Assembly: GCA_013365365.1 (NCBI GenBank)
Contig: JABVXU010000148.1
Location: forward strand, 1 to 64,000
Source of the DNA: Cruorifilaria tuberocauda
Lineage: Eukaryota; Nematoda; Chromadorea; Rhabditida; Onchocercidae
Length of the DNA: 64,000 nucleotides
Direction: 5' to 3'
The notes beneath the pieces were generated by a model. It was not told the origin of the DNA. It saw only the letters and a program-made list of their open reading frames with translations, and did no database searches. The translations under genes were made by a program, and so were the position numbers. The stretch's first letter is position 1, and each line of letters opens with the position of its first letter. Positions 47,036-64,000 of this stretch are shown one piece after another.

Positions 47036-49472
47036 ATGGAAGATTTTTTTATGACAGAACTATTTTTTTTGAATCTTCTGAGGCTGCAATGTATTTTGAA
47101 TTGCAGTGACTAATCTATAGAAGATTTGAACAAATCAATTCTTCATGTGATAGTTGGCTTTAAATTCTAATTTTGACATATTATTCAAGTAGAGAAATTA
47201 AAAGAAATGAAATTCTGTGCTGCACACACAAATGTTTTCCTTAGTCTGAGCGGATTAACGTTTAAAATATCGGAACGATGTTGGACAGTTCAATAAATCA
47301 AATGGATAATTTGTCTCTATGAAAATACTACATGTTTTTATGAAGACAAATCTAGCGAATTTAAGGAACTCATTGTTCTTTGAACAGATAATATCAACTT
47401 TCATTCTTCTTCCTATTTTTGCTTCATTCTTATTAACAAGGGGACTTTTATCGTATGGCAGACAGATTTAAGAATGAAACCTTAACCATTAGCCGGTTCC
47501 GTATACTTTTCTCTTATACGTCAAGCATGATTTGTGGTCCACTCGCTGGACTTAAAAAATTTCTTCCGATATCTAATAGAAGCATTCGCTTTATTTATTA
47601 AAAAAAAAACTTTCTCATCCAGTAGCTAAAAATATCGTGAAAAAAGGTGACAGAAGCGAAAAATCAAAGTGGGAGTAAAGAAGGGAATGGAGCAAAAGTT
47701 AGCACGAAGAAGCATAAGGTTGACGGAAAGAGTGTTTCTTTGCTGCTTAAGGCATTTTCGGGGCAATTTCGTTTTTTAACGATAGGCCCATTTCCGTTTA
47801 AGTTGTGAAAAGAGAAGAGGAAGGCGGAGGAGGTTTGAACAAAGCCTTAGGCCTAAGGTGGGCTTTGGAGGGGTGGGGAAGACCCAAATAATCATCATAT
47901 TGATCAAAATACCATTCCCTTCCCTCCTCTTACTCTTTCCCATCCTCCTTTTCAAATTTCAAAGGAATTAAGCTTTCACTTCGGCTATCACTTATCCTCT
48001 TCGTTACCAATCTCATTTTTTTTACTTTTCAACAAGCCAAAAAGAGTATGATAACTTATTGACTTGAAAGATAAGGATGAAATAGGTTAGAAAGAGAAAT
48101 TAAACGACAGAAAGAAAAAGAGAACTTTCTTCTCTCGCTAGATCCAACAATTTCAGAATCACTGTGCCTATAAATTTTATTGTATTGAAAACCTAAATTT
48201 GCAGCATAGTAGCAAACTTATTTCTACCTCTCTCTCTCTCTTTTATTCATAATGTTCCTTTTTTTGTTTGTCGGAAAATCTTATTAATATTTAATTAGAT
48301 TCTCCGACTTATCGGCAATCAATTAACATCTTAGAGAGGTAAATCATTGAGAAGCAGAAATTATTGCTTCAGTAGATGGACGAATATTGTTGTGTTCATA
48401 ATATTGAATGGTGAGTATTTTTGTTAATGGAAAAAAAAGTTTATAGCGAAAAACAGAGATGCCATAAAGGTGTTAGAAGATATAGAAGTCTACAACAAAA
48501 TCATTATCAAAAACACTACAATACAGTCTTCTCGTTGGGTGTTCATTTCAGTTATCCCGTGAACACATCCTGTAGTATCGAGTAATGAAAAGGAAATTTT
48601 AGATAATCAAAAACTGTCCTCATTTACGACGATGTTTTCGAAAAAGACTCCACTGGATTCATGCAAAAATCCTACAGTTCCAGACAATCATATCTCTGTC
48701 ATAAAGAAATAACTGTTTCCTTATATCTTGGAACTTAACTAAAAAAAAGAGTTTAGAATACTGCTGTCATTTGTTTACCTTTAAAGCAGTTGAACAATAT
48801 GATAACTAAGTAAAACATGCAGCGCTAAAAAATTTTACATAATTTCAGGGGAAAGGCTAAAATGTTTTTTCCTTGTTGGCTGGATCAGGAAATCGGATCT
48901 CAGCATAATACTAAGAATGACCTTAATTGATTTGAAAAGATTAAAGTACATCTTTATGAATAATGAAAATCTGACTCTTTTTTGATAATTTGTTATAGTC
49001 TGAAGGGAAAGAATGAAAAGTGCGATGATTCATACATATTGCATTGAGCACTGTGACTCATTCCTACGGCCGCATATCAACGATTTGGACTTCGGGTTTT
49101 CTGGTAGGCGTTGGGTGTAGTGTTCTTTTTTAGCTACGTTCTGCTGCAGTGTTGATCACTTAATGAGAGAGTTGGGGTTCAGATTAAATAGATTTCGGAT
49201 TTAGTCTTTTGAGTGTCTTTTTATACTTGAAGTGTAATTTTTTGGTCCTCATAAAATGCTGCCAATTCAGATCGTTATAATGCATTCATTTATCTTCTGA
49301 ACATTTGCTTCGTTTAAAAAAAAAATGATATGAACAGTCAAATAAGTAAGAATAAAGTATCGTTTGCTGATATGACTCGCTGCTATTTGTTTCATTCAGT
49401 TGGTCTAGATGCTTGAAACAAAATTTCTCCAGCATTAATCAAACAATCGAAAACATTTCTGTAGTAACTGCT

Positions 49473-49485
49473 TTGTTTATTTCAG
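49473..49485 (+). other. Acceptor upstream of the pak-1 start
   Basis: TTGTTTATTTCAG ends at 49485, 31 bases before the pak-1 ATG. It could be the 3' splice site of a 5' untranslated intron or a spliced-leader addition site; sequence alone cannot tell which. Confidence 0.5.
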
Positions 49486-49516
49486 TTTAGGCAAATCGTG
49501 AAACATCGTCACGATT

Positions 49517-55063
<5,547 letters not shown>

Positions 55064-56048
55064 AATCAAGGCAATGGTAATGAAGGAATAATAGTTTTAG
55101 ACCTTCGTATACTGGAGCACTGCTCTATTATCTAGTAAGCTTTGCAGTATTTTACTTAAGCTTGATTCTTTACGAAAGGATTTAAATTATTTGTATTATC
55201 TACATTTATGTGTATAGCTAAAGTTTGTCCAGTGAAGTAATTGTGAGCTTCTTTCATTTTGTTTGTTATCATTCCTCTCTTTTTTCTTAGCTTTTCTGTA
55301 AGTGTTAGGTGATCTACAGCTTTTCGATAACTGCATACCCTAAAGTGGAGTCACCAAGTTACCATTCATTCCTACGAATTTTTTTTTTTTTTTGATTTCT
55401 TCTGTGATAGATATTGCTGAAATTATATTGTGGATTGTGATGTTTGTTTTAGGCGGAATGGCGGATGTATTATTTTTTTGCAAGAAATGCGTTTGCATTT
55501 TCATTTCTTTATATGGAAAATACTTATTTTTTGGTTCCATATAAATATAGGCAGTGGGGATTAAAACTCAAATTGACCGCTTTGATGTTGGAATTATGAC
55601 AAACTCAATTTGTAATAGGTACGTAAAAACCGCCCTCCGATTGTTTTTGTTGATTTCCCAATTTCTTCGCCGGTCCAAAACTCCGCGTATTCTTCTTCTT
55701 GTATTATTTGTAATTGTTCCTCAAGGACTGCTTAGTGATTGATTACTCACTTAAATCTTAGGGCTTCCAGTTTTGTCATGAGTTATGAATATTTATTTGC
55801 TTAATTTGATGAATACGGGATATTAGTAGGTAGAGAAGCTGTGTAATAACGACATCTTCCTGAATCCTGATTATCATATTGATGTAAGAAGCACCCTTCA
55901 TATTTGGACAACGCGTGATGCGCGCGACCTGAATGCTATGTCCGTTTTTAGTTGTTTTTACGCGCGTTGTGAATATCTTTTTCTTTCTTAATGATTAAAA
56001 AAACTAAAAGTATTGTTATAATTGAACAATAATTTGACTAAAATAAGG

Positions 56049-56075
56049 CATATATATATATATATATATATATAT
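56049..56075. repeat. (TA)n microsatellite
   Basis: About 13 uninterrupted AT/TA dinucleotides in the pak-1 downstream region. Confidence 0.95.
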
Positions 56076-57260
56076 TGCTGCAGTTATTATTTGTATGATT
56101 CGGGTATCTTTTTACACATATCACAAAAATATCTTATATTATTGTTCCTAATTGTTTTCCATCTAATTTGTCTCTCTGCTAGAAAATTGAAATTTTCTGC
56201 CTGGATTAGTTGAAGGGAAAAAAGGTAACTAGAGACTGTAATATAAATTCCAAATCTAATTTTAAATTCTATGTTTCGCATATTTTATGTTTCTTAAATT
56301 TGTTATCTTATTTTCAAAGGTTGTTGACAACTCCTTTGGAAAGATAACTTTCCACTGAATGAGTCACTTTTTCGTTTTTGTTATCTTAGAAGCTGATTAC
56401 TTGCATTTGTTTTTTATTAGATGCTTTCCAGGTTGTAAATTTAATCATTTTTATATGTATGGTTTTCTATGGACTATCTTTAGTATCTTTGGAACCAGTA
56501 ACTGATAAATATTGCCAGACCTGAATTAAACTAGAATACTATTTCTGGAACCGATCTTTACAGGCATGATTCTGGGATCTCCAGTTAATTATAAGCAAGA
56601 TGTGCACAATTTCGGAGATTACTTCTGTAGCCTTGCTATTGAATTTTGAATTGTAACGGTCATGTGAAATGGTTATATTGTCCATCAGCGCCTTCTCTAT
56701 TGCATTATTACAGATTGTTTATTTTTTTTATCTACTTTGTTGCTTAGAAATCATATTTTCTCTTATTTGTATATTTTTCCATTTTCGTAATTTATCATGC
56801 TCAAACTTCAACTCTCGGTGCTTATAATACGTCACTCCCCACTGTTTTCTATACATGCATACCTTTATCGTACACATGTACCACGTCACCCACTTTTGAA
56901 TGTACCTTTTTTTGCCAAGAACTATGAATTAAAAAAATGATTTACATACATTAAGCGCAGAGTGGAGATAACTGATCTAGAATTAATTAATAAAGAAAGG
57001 CATACATAAGTTAAATTCACTGAGGATCAGCAATCCCAGTGATCCTGGGAACGGGTTACAAATGTCAAATGAGGCTCTTGCCTTACAGTTCTGTATATTG
57101 CTACACTGTTATAGAACTGGTGATTTTATCTGATAAAAATCTGATCACTCCTTGGTCGTCTAATGTTTAAACCTCCTCTAAAATTTTTAATACATATTTA
57201 TATTATCACACTATCTTTAGTCGATATTTCTGAGCAATAAATCGTGCAGTCCGATGACTT

Positions 57261-57341
57261 TAAATGCTATTTGAGTTGAAAGAATCTTGTATCGTACTGT
57301 TTTCACGATATAACACAAGATTCTTTCCACTCAAATATTTA
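57261..57341. repeat. Long imperfect hairpin, small-RNA-precursor-like
   Basis: The arm at 57269-57290 (starting ATTTGAGTTGAAAGAATC) pairs with 57315-57336 over 22 nt with one mismatch. Outside it TAAAT (57261-57265) pairs with ATTTA (57337-57341) after a 3-nt bulge. Inside it ATCGT (57291-57295) pairs with ACGAT (57305-57309), leaving a 9-nt loop and a 5-nt bulge. The size and loop resemble a microRNA precursor. A foldback element or part of a 3' untranslated region is also possible. I do not recognise either arm as a known microRNA. Confidence 0.8.
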
Positions 57342-57708
57342 AGATTATTAGGAAATATGAGTCCGAAATGGGAATCAGTCAATTCCGGTAACGAAAATAA
57401 TGTAAGCGATAACGGAAGAGATTAAATTAGGTTTTGGATTAAAGATGGTATGGTTGTAGCACTTGGAGGAACATAGATGTGTGCCTTTGCTTACCATCAC
57501 TGTAATATATGTAAAGCAGAGTCTTGTCCGTGTATAGTTATGTTATCAGAGTATTTCAGTGTTTAACCATCAGAGGAAGAAATTCATTAAATTTTGTCAG
57601 TAATAATCATTAAAGTGCCATCTTTTTTAATAGCAATATAAAATGATATTAGGAGTAGGATTATTTATCACTAATAAGCATAATGAGTTGATTTCACCTG
57701 ATATCAGT

Positions 57709-60700
57709 TTACTTTTCACCAACATTTGCTTTCAATAACACATCCTTGAAGTAGAAAGGCACAAAGGGATAACCAAGTCCGAGGTAAAATTTGGACTGGA
57801 ACTCAACCCTGGAATAATTTTTTCTTTTGATTTTCAATATTTTAACTAGGACGGGGATTGTTTACAAATCAAATTTTCTGAGATATAATGAATTTGTACC
57901 ACATGATGCAAATGTCAACCTATCCATGGTTTGTTTCAATTCATAGAATCTAAGTGAATTAATAAAAACTAACCAATGCAGTCGAAGTGCGTGTAGAAAG
58001 GCAGAAAGTCCCTCCATAAGTACCAAAATTGAAACCGTCAGGACACCAAATGCAAAAAATATAAAGTAAGCAGCAATATAACCAGCACTGCCAGAAATAC
58101 CAAAAGCTTGCACGAGTACCATTTCCCACAATACTTCTGATAATTCTGCAATACTCAAAAAGTTCTACAATAAAAACAAATTTGGCATTTCTTCCAAATC
58201 AAGTAAACAAGTAAAATCGGTCTAACACTCAAGTAGTTATTGCAGCATTCTTCTTTTTCATTACTTAATGCTGATAGAATTAATAGAATATTACATTAAA
58301 AAAAGCAGCTTTTAAGATCTCTGGAAATTCTTAGAGAATATAAAATCAATGATCAATCCACTTCTAATTATTATCTGCATCCTAGAAATTTTAGTAAACT
58401 ATCTACGAGCGTAATTTTTCATTAATAGTGCAACCGTCAAGAAATCAGTATCTTTTTAAAAACTGTTTAGTACTTCTAATGGAAATTTTGAATACAACTA
58501 TTCTTCATTGATGAATGTTAAGTTTTATAACAAAAAAGGTATGAAAAAAAAAGTGATTAGGAGTAACTTACGAGCATGTGCTAGTGATAAAGCCCATAAT
58601 CGAAGGTACGATGCTGTATGGGACACACAACCAAGAACATATTCGATCGTGTGGATAGCTTGATGGACCATAACGTCCGCAAAAGACTCAAAATACATTT
58701 TGTAATATCAAAATACATTTTGATCCCTTCATATTCACTGTATTTTCGAAACTTGTCAAAACACAGCCATTATTTTGGTTTATATTTTCACTATTGAGTT
58801 GTGAATCAATGAAAGGATAAATAACCAACTGAAACGGATTTTTCTTTTTTTTTAATCGAAAACTCACCTCTTCTTCACATTCATCATCAGATGTCGTTTC
58901 TTCCCAACTTTTTTTATTTAAACCACTTCCATTTTCGTTCAAAGTTATCTCAGCCTTTTCGTTTTCCTGATTCATCCACACTACCTAATGGTGGGAGAAA
59001 TTTGTTGCGAAAACTTGAAAGAAAACGATAATTTTCAGAAATACCAAAAAAGAGAAATATAATTTTTAAGCCGGTTATTCAGAAATAAGTTTTCCCACTG
59101 ATATTAAATAGATCATACGGGCAATTAAGTGGCTTGAAAATTAGGTGATTAAAGAAATTTTTGGAAGGTACTTTTTCTTCCAGAGAAGGACAAGAGAACC
59201 GAAATCAGGTGACATTTGATCATTATATCTTTTGGACTTTTTTATATTTAATTTGTTTCTGAACTTACAGCATTATCACTAACGGCATTCCTCTTCTTAC
59301 GATGTACCAGGAAATAAATCGGTTTACCAAATAACATGACTGGCACGCAAATTATGGCTATTATAACCAGAATTGCTTCAAAAGTTGACTGAAATTTCTT
59401 TTCATTTTGAAGAAATTTTCATAAATGAATAAAACTTGAAAGTCAACGTTACCACATTATCGAAAGCTACTTACCTGTCCAGGATACCATTGGCTAAGAT
59501 AGCAGTTTGGCCACTTTTCGTACGTAACATGATCACCATTTTGAGCAACAATTTTTGACTCATTGAGAAAACCAAGTCGACGATCTTTAAACATGAACAT
59601 ATTGATCAGACCAATCTAAAATATGCCATAGAATTTCATTTCAAAAGTTTAATTTTCAGAAACTTCAGTTCTACAAATAAGAGTTACCAACAATGAAGGA
59701 GCACAATTTGACCCTGGATAAAGCAATCCAAAGATGTATTCCTCTCGAACCCAAAAGAATAACCATTTGATAACGATTTGAACACACAAATAGATAAATA
59801 TACAGAACATGAATAAAATTTGAGGGACAAACACCGTGTATATTTCAATTTTCGATTTGAAATATCTGAAATTTGTCAAGTATGTCGAAAGTTCAGGTAA
59901 AATAGATGTTTTGTAAATAAATAAATTAGTAAATTGAAATGTTCAAATAGCTAGAGTCTAAACAAGAAATGAACAAATTCAAACTAAGATAATATAAGAA
60001 TTTGTCTCGTTTTCAGTTGACATTATCCACAGTATTGAACGATGAAACAATCATGAACAGTTGTTGAATAATCATATTTTGCAAAACATTATCACTTGCT
60101 GATAGAATTCTAATATCAATAATACTGTCAAATAAATGGAAAAATCTCGGTGGAGACGTACATATAATTTAGCAGCGATAAGAATACTCCAAACGTCATC
60201 TGAGCAATACCAAGTATGATGGATAATTTCATTTTCAATGAGTTTGAAAAATTCAGTCGATTCTCCGCTAAATTCCATATTGGATCTACACCAAACCAGT
60301 AAGGCCCACTATCATGCATGTAAGATTGCGATGGTGGTAAATCGATCAGTATTTCTTTATGCATAAGTACCGACTGACTATTCCAGGATTCAATCTCTGC
60401 ATTACTAGAAAAAGTGCTAAGAATTTATACGAGATGATTCATTGGATTAAGCTTGAAAAGTGTGCATCAAGTATAGGTTACCATCAATATTTCGATTTTC
60501 AGATATCAATCCGAATTTCCTTTTTATACAAGCAGAAATATTTTGTTGTTGTGAAATTTCAAATTTCGACAAGTTTAATCCCATTTAAATTAAACCGATG
60601 CTATAACTTACGAGAACGGATTACGCCACTTTGAACCGAATAGATTAAATGATTTGGCAAAGAGGTCGTTATAGAGGAAACCTGCATGAATCGAAAAAAT

Positions 60701-63700
60701 GCCCATAAGCAAAACAATATAACGGCCACCATAAAACATGTTAAAAATCTGCAAATTTTAATTGAATATAAATATATTGCAATCATGACTTTTCAAAGCA
60801 GTCATGGACTGATCATGATTTAATAATCAAAACCACTCTATTAATGATAATATTCTTGATCATAGTATTATTACCTCATCCTTAATATTGCGTGCTGCAA
60901 GATTCTTCTCGCGCATGACCATCCACAAACCAACAAGAAACATTATAATACCATGTCCGAGATCACCAAACATGCAGGAAAAGATAAATGGGAATGTTAT
61001 AATAGTATAAGGAGCTGAAAATGAAGTTAAATTTATGAAGTTGATTAGAATCTGTTAACTTCAAACGTTGTCAATTTTTATTGATGACAAAACCAAACAT
61101 ACCGGGATTAATTTCCAGATAAGAAGCAGTACCGTAAGAGTCAACGATCGTCTGAAAGACTCTCGTAAATTTATTAACTCGGTTATAGGTCGGTGGTTCT
61201 TCGGTGGTCTCCAAAAGATTCAAAGCAGGTCTCACACTACTACCACTTTTTTTCTGCAATCAAAGATTAGTATCTGAATTGTTTTATTACTAGTCACTAA
61301 GTTTATTTTCTAACTTTCTAAATTTCTAACTATTTTATAACTGAACTTTTATCACAAAATTCCAAATGTCAGCCTAGCCAATTTTCCAAAAACTTCGAAG
61401 TCAATATAGACGATAAAAATATCGATATTTGAAGCTTCTTACCACTCCTTCTTCAAGTGCTAAACGAACATTTTCCAGGTCAGCGTATGGTACCCAACAT
61501 TCAGCGACGAAAAATTTACCGATAGCGTCAAATGTAAAAAGGTTCAATGTGTAGTAAACCGACTTTTGCATGCGAACCTAGAAATAATCACATTAACTAT
61601 ACTGGAAGTTAGAACTCTTACTATGAGAATCATGTGAGTACTATTCTTAACTCAAATTTGCAGGATTTCAAGGACCTCTTTTTGCCATTGTCTGACAGAA
61701 TTGGAAGCAGCCTGAAGCACTTTGTACCGATGCTCTTGAGTTTGGCCCAGGACAGTACGCATATCCGATATGCGGGCTTTCACATCACGTGCTGCTGCAT
61801 GACGATCCTTAAACAACGCGAAAGATAAATTAGTACAAATTATGCATCAAACTTTTGTGTTTCAGTACCTAATATGCAAAGCAGTCAGACCTTACTGTTC
61901 TTCGGACAACTGTTATAGAGTTTAGCTTTGAATCCTTCGCAAACTTTCTCGATGATAATCCGTAAACGATCACCTTTGTAGAAAATTAAAAAGACTGACT
62001 TGGAGCACATTTCACCCTGTAATTATAAGTTTATTAATAATTGGAGAATTTGAAGGAAAAGGAAATGAATAAGGATAAAATTATATGGAATCCCACATAA
62101 ATCATATAAGCTTGAATTTATTTCATATGAAACTTAAATATAATAGACAAGGAAATTGAATACAATATCGATTGTAAAAAGCTGAAAAGATTTCGCTTTT
62201 GTAAACCTAGCCAGAAATTAAGAAATGGAAATGCACCATGTCATTGTAACCAGAACATGTATTTAGAAACATACACTATCTGCATTTTCCAATTCTTCTT
62301 CAATATCGGTAGTACGTACAAATGCGGTTTTATGGGAAGCTCGCCACAAAACCTTTTCGAAAGCATTCACACGATCACGATTAATGACACCTGCCAAAAA
62401 TCTAAAATCGAAGTGGCAAAATCTCTGTAAACTAGTATTTGTAATTTATTTAGGCAAATTCATTTTGAATTTTGAGTTAAAATTTTTTGATTTTTTTTGA
62501 ATTTTGAATTTCTGAATCTTGAATTTTGAGTCATTTTGAATTAAAATTTCAGTGAGCTAAATTTGGCACAGAAAGACAGCAACTTTAAACAGCGGTATTC
62601 CTAGGAAATTCTTTTCCAAACAAACTTATCACCAATTAGGAATGTAGAGTAATTGGGACAAAAATAATAATTAGGATAAAAATAAGATATTTATTTTAAT
62701 TTCAATTTCAAAAATACTGATTTTGCTATAATCTTTGTATTAAATCCATTTGTTCTGCAATATAACGGAAAATTACCCAATAGGCTGTTTTCCACCTCTG
62801 AGAACAAGCGCAGAATCTTCTTGCACCGCTTCAATTTCGTGCATCGCAACATCACTAATACCCTGCAAGTGGACAGTTTATTTCCACTAACTTTGAAGTA
62901 GTAATCACTACGACAATTTGGTAATCCCCACACTTCGTAATGCCAAATCGCAGGTTCTCTCAAATGGAATTTCACTAACTTTTGTCCAATAAATCACTGT
63001 ATTATATAATTAATTTTTTATTTTTATTTAGAATTACAGATGAATAGAAAGAAATATCTTCTGAAAAATGATGAAAAATAATTTAGCTCTTCTTAAATAG
63101 AGAGGCAAAACAAACTTCTTCGAAAAAGTGATCGGTTTTCTCCAGAATTGCTTCCCATTCTTTCAACTCTGTATAATTTCGCTTCAAAATTATATTATTT
63201 TCATTCATGCTGATTACATCACGTTCTAAATCAATCAATGTGCCCTGTAACCATAGCTTACCGACTAAATGTTTTGCTGCCCTATGAGATGTTTACAGAT
63301 CTTCCAAATGTACAAAACGCTTCAAAGATAGCGAATTATTTGATCTTTGTACGCAGTACAGGAAAATTTCGAAGATACACAAAATGATGATATCGTTATT
63401 GTGAAACTATATTCTAAATATTACCCAAAATAAAAGGTTAAAATATAAGTAACCTCAAGTTGATTGAGTTGATGTGGCGCCATTACTTCATATGTTTCAT
63501 CCCCACCAACATCGTCATTAACTTCGATATCATCTTTACGTATTTGTGCATCAAGGAATCCTGAAAAAGCATCATCATGAAAGCAAATTTTGTTCATCAT
63601 TGCATCTTAAAATTATGTACGTTTGAATAACTAATGTGAAGCAGAGTTGAAATTTGGTTCATAGCAACTCACTCAACTTCCGTTCCAATTCTTCAAATCG

Positions 63701-63751
63701 TTGAATGTCACGAAGATACATTCTTTGAAACGGATTCATATTAGCATTCAG
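57709..63751 (-). CDS. V-ATPase V0 subunit a (5' end outside window)
   Basis: Large membrane subunit of the vacuolar proton pump; its C-terminal half forms the proton half-channels. Exons seen: 63751-63673, 63560-63454, 63244-63116, 62862-62777, 62401-62275, 62016-61891, 61807-61676, 61577-61443, 61253-61103, 61014-60875, 60748-60612, 60404-60162, 59865-59688, 59615-59475, 59388-59269, 58984-58868, 58686-58572, 58145-57974, 57808-57709; 844 aa. The first exon enters at [10 protein letters not shown], so about 45 N-terminal residues lie past 64000. Landmarks: [109 protein letters not shown], then [19 protein letters not shown] carrying the essential channel Arg; [23 protein letters not shown]. 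Nematodes have several a isoforms (UNC-32, VHA-5, VHA-6, VHA-7); I cannot assign this one. The donor at 61676 (GAG|GTCCTT) is weak but frame-required. Confidence 0.95.
62461..62550. repeat. Degenerate TTTTGAA tandem repeat in a V-ATPase intron
   Basis: Repeated units close to TTTTGAATTTTGAG fill most of the intron between the exons at 62401-62275 and 62862-62777. Simple-sequence expansion; no coding content. Confidence 0.8.
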
Positions 63752-64000
63752 CTAAAAATTCTATCGTAATTTCTCGTGATAATTTTATGAACCTCTTAAG
63801 CAATTTTTTGTCAGGTTGTTAAGTTAATCTGTTCCTTTCTTCTTTCAGTGATTAAAAAATGTATTTTTTTTTCTTTTATTTTTACCGGTTTATTGGAATC
63901 ATACTGAGAGTTCGGTCAAGTTGAATTCTTTTCCTCGCACTTTCAAAGAATCTAAATAATGTCGAAATTGAAACATAATTCAGTAAAAAAGCTAGCTAAT
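63752..64000 (-). other. Intron upstream of the first visible V-ATPase a exon
   Basis: The acceptor TTTTTAG precedes the exon starting at 63751 (phase 0). The remaining 249 bases show no match to the expected N-terminal exon of the subunit, which must lie beyond the window. Confidence 0.6.

Larger units (their letters stand above)
35096..49485. other. Large gene-poor interval between calcineurin A and pak-1
   Basis: About 14 kb between two divergent genes (calcineurin A minus, pak-1 plus), so it contains both upstream regions. I found no recognisable protein. It holds a perfect short hairpin at 41407-41443, a GC-richer island at 43.4-44.4 kb with possible exon material, microsatellites at 44.5 and 45.1 kb, an inverted repeat at 47.0 kb and a CT tract near 48230. 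A 53-codon open frame at 37176-37337 (plus, starting MADEVALNCH) has no support beyond being open. Confidence 0.4.
55064..57708. other. Intergenic region between convergent pak-1 and V-ATPase genes
   Basis: About 2.6 kb holding both 3' untranslated regions (pak-1 from the left, V-ATPase a from the right). It contains a TA microsatellite at 56049-56075 and an imperfect hairpin at 57261-57341. I see no coding exon. Confidence 0.5.

Overview
This window looks like nuclear DNA from a nematode, most likely a clade III spirurid or filarial worm. It is AT-rich. Its genes are split into many short exons by introns of about 60 bp to a few kb, with nematode-type splice sites (acceptors like TTTTCAG or TTTTTAG, donors like GTAAGT). 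The closest proteins I can recall are Caenorhabditis ones (UNC-17, TAX-6, PAK-1). The genus is an inference; no ribosomal or mitochondrial marker is present.

I recognise six protein-coding genes and rebuilt five complete coding sequences exon by exon. Every joined exon keeps its reading frame. From left to right: (1) choline acetyltransferase cha-1, minus strand, 14 coding exons, 642 aa; (2) the vesicular acetylcholine transporter unc-17, minus strand, 2 exons, 531 aa, directly upstream of cha-1. Together they form the conserved cholinergic gene locus. (3) A RASSF1/5-type Ras-association protein (C1, RA and SARAH regions), minus, 12 exons, 441 aa. (4) Calcineurin A catalytic subunit (tax-6/CnA), minus, 13 exons, 527 aa. 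(5) A p21-activated kinase (pak-1), plus, 13 exons, 659 aa. (6) The a subunit of the V-ATPase membrane sector, minus, 19 exons seen, with its first ~45 residues beyond the right edge. pak-1 and the V-ATPase gene converge tail to tail.

Layout: 1-10.6 kb cholinergic locus; 10.6-21.1 kb gene-poor stretch upstream of unc-17, probably its regulatory region and 5' exon(s), with one exon-like segment at 13.1-13.3 kb; 21.1-24.1 kb RASSF; 27.1-35.1 kb calcineurin A; 35.1-49.5 kb largely empty, with short hairpins, microsatellites and a GC-richer island at 43.4-44.4 kb; 49.5-55.1 kb pak-1; 55.1-57.7 kb intergenic, with a long imperfect hairpin; 57.7 kb to the edge V-ATPase a.

Functionally, UNC-17 and CHA-1 work as a pair: one makes acetylcholine and the other loads it into synaptic vesicles, and the proton gradient UNC-17 uses is made by V-ATPases. 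Calcineurin, PAK and RASSF are general signalling proteins, and I see no evidence that their nearness to this locus is functional. I found no rRNA or tRNA gene, CRISPR array or transposon with a recognisable transposase. The points most worth checking are a possible leaky stop codon (TAA CAA TTA) in an unrecognised exon at 44.1-44.4 kb, the hairpin at 57.26-57.34 kb, and two GC-AG introns at conserved positions in cha-1 and pak-1.
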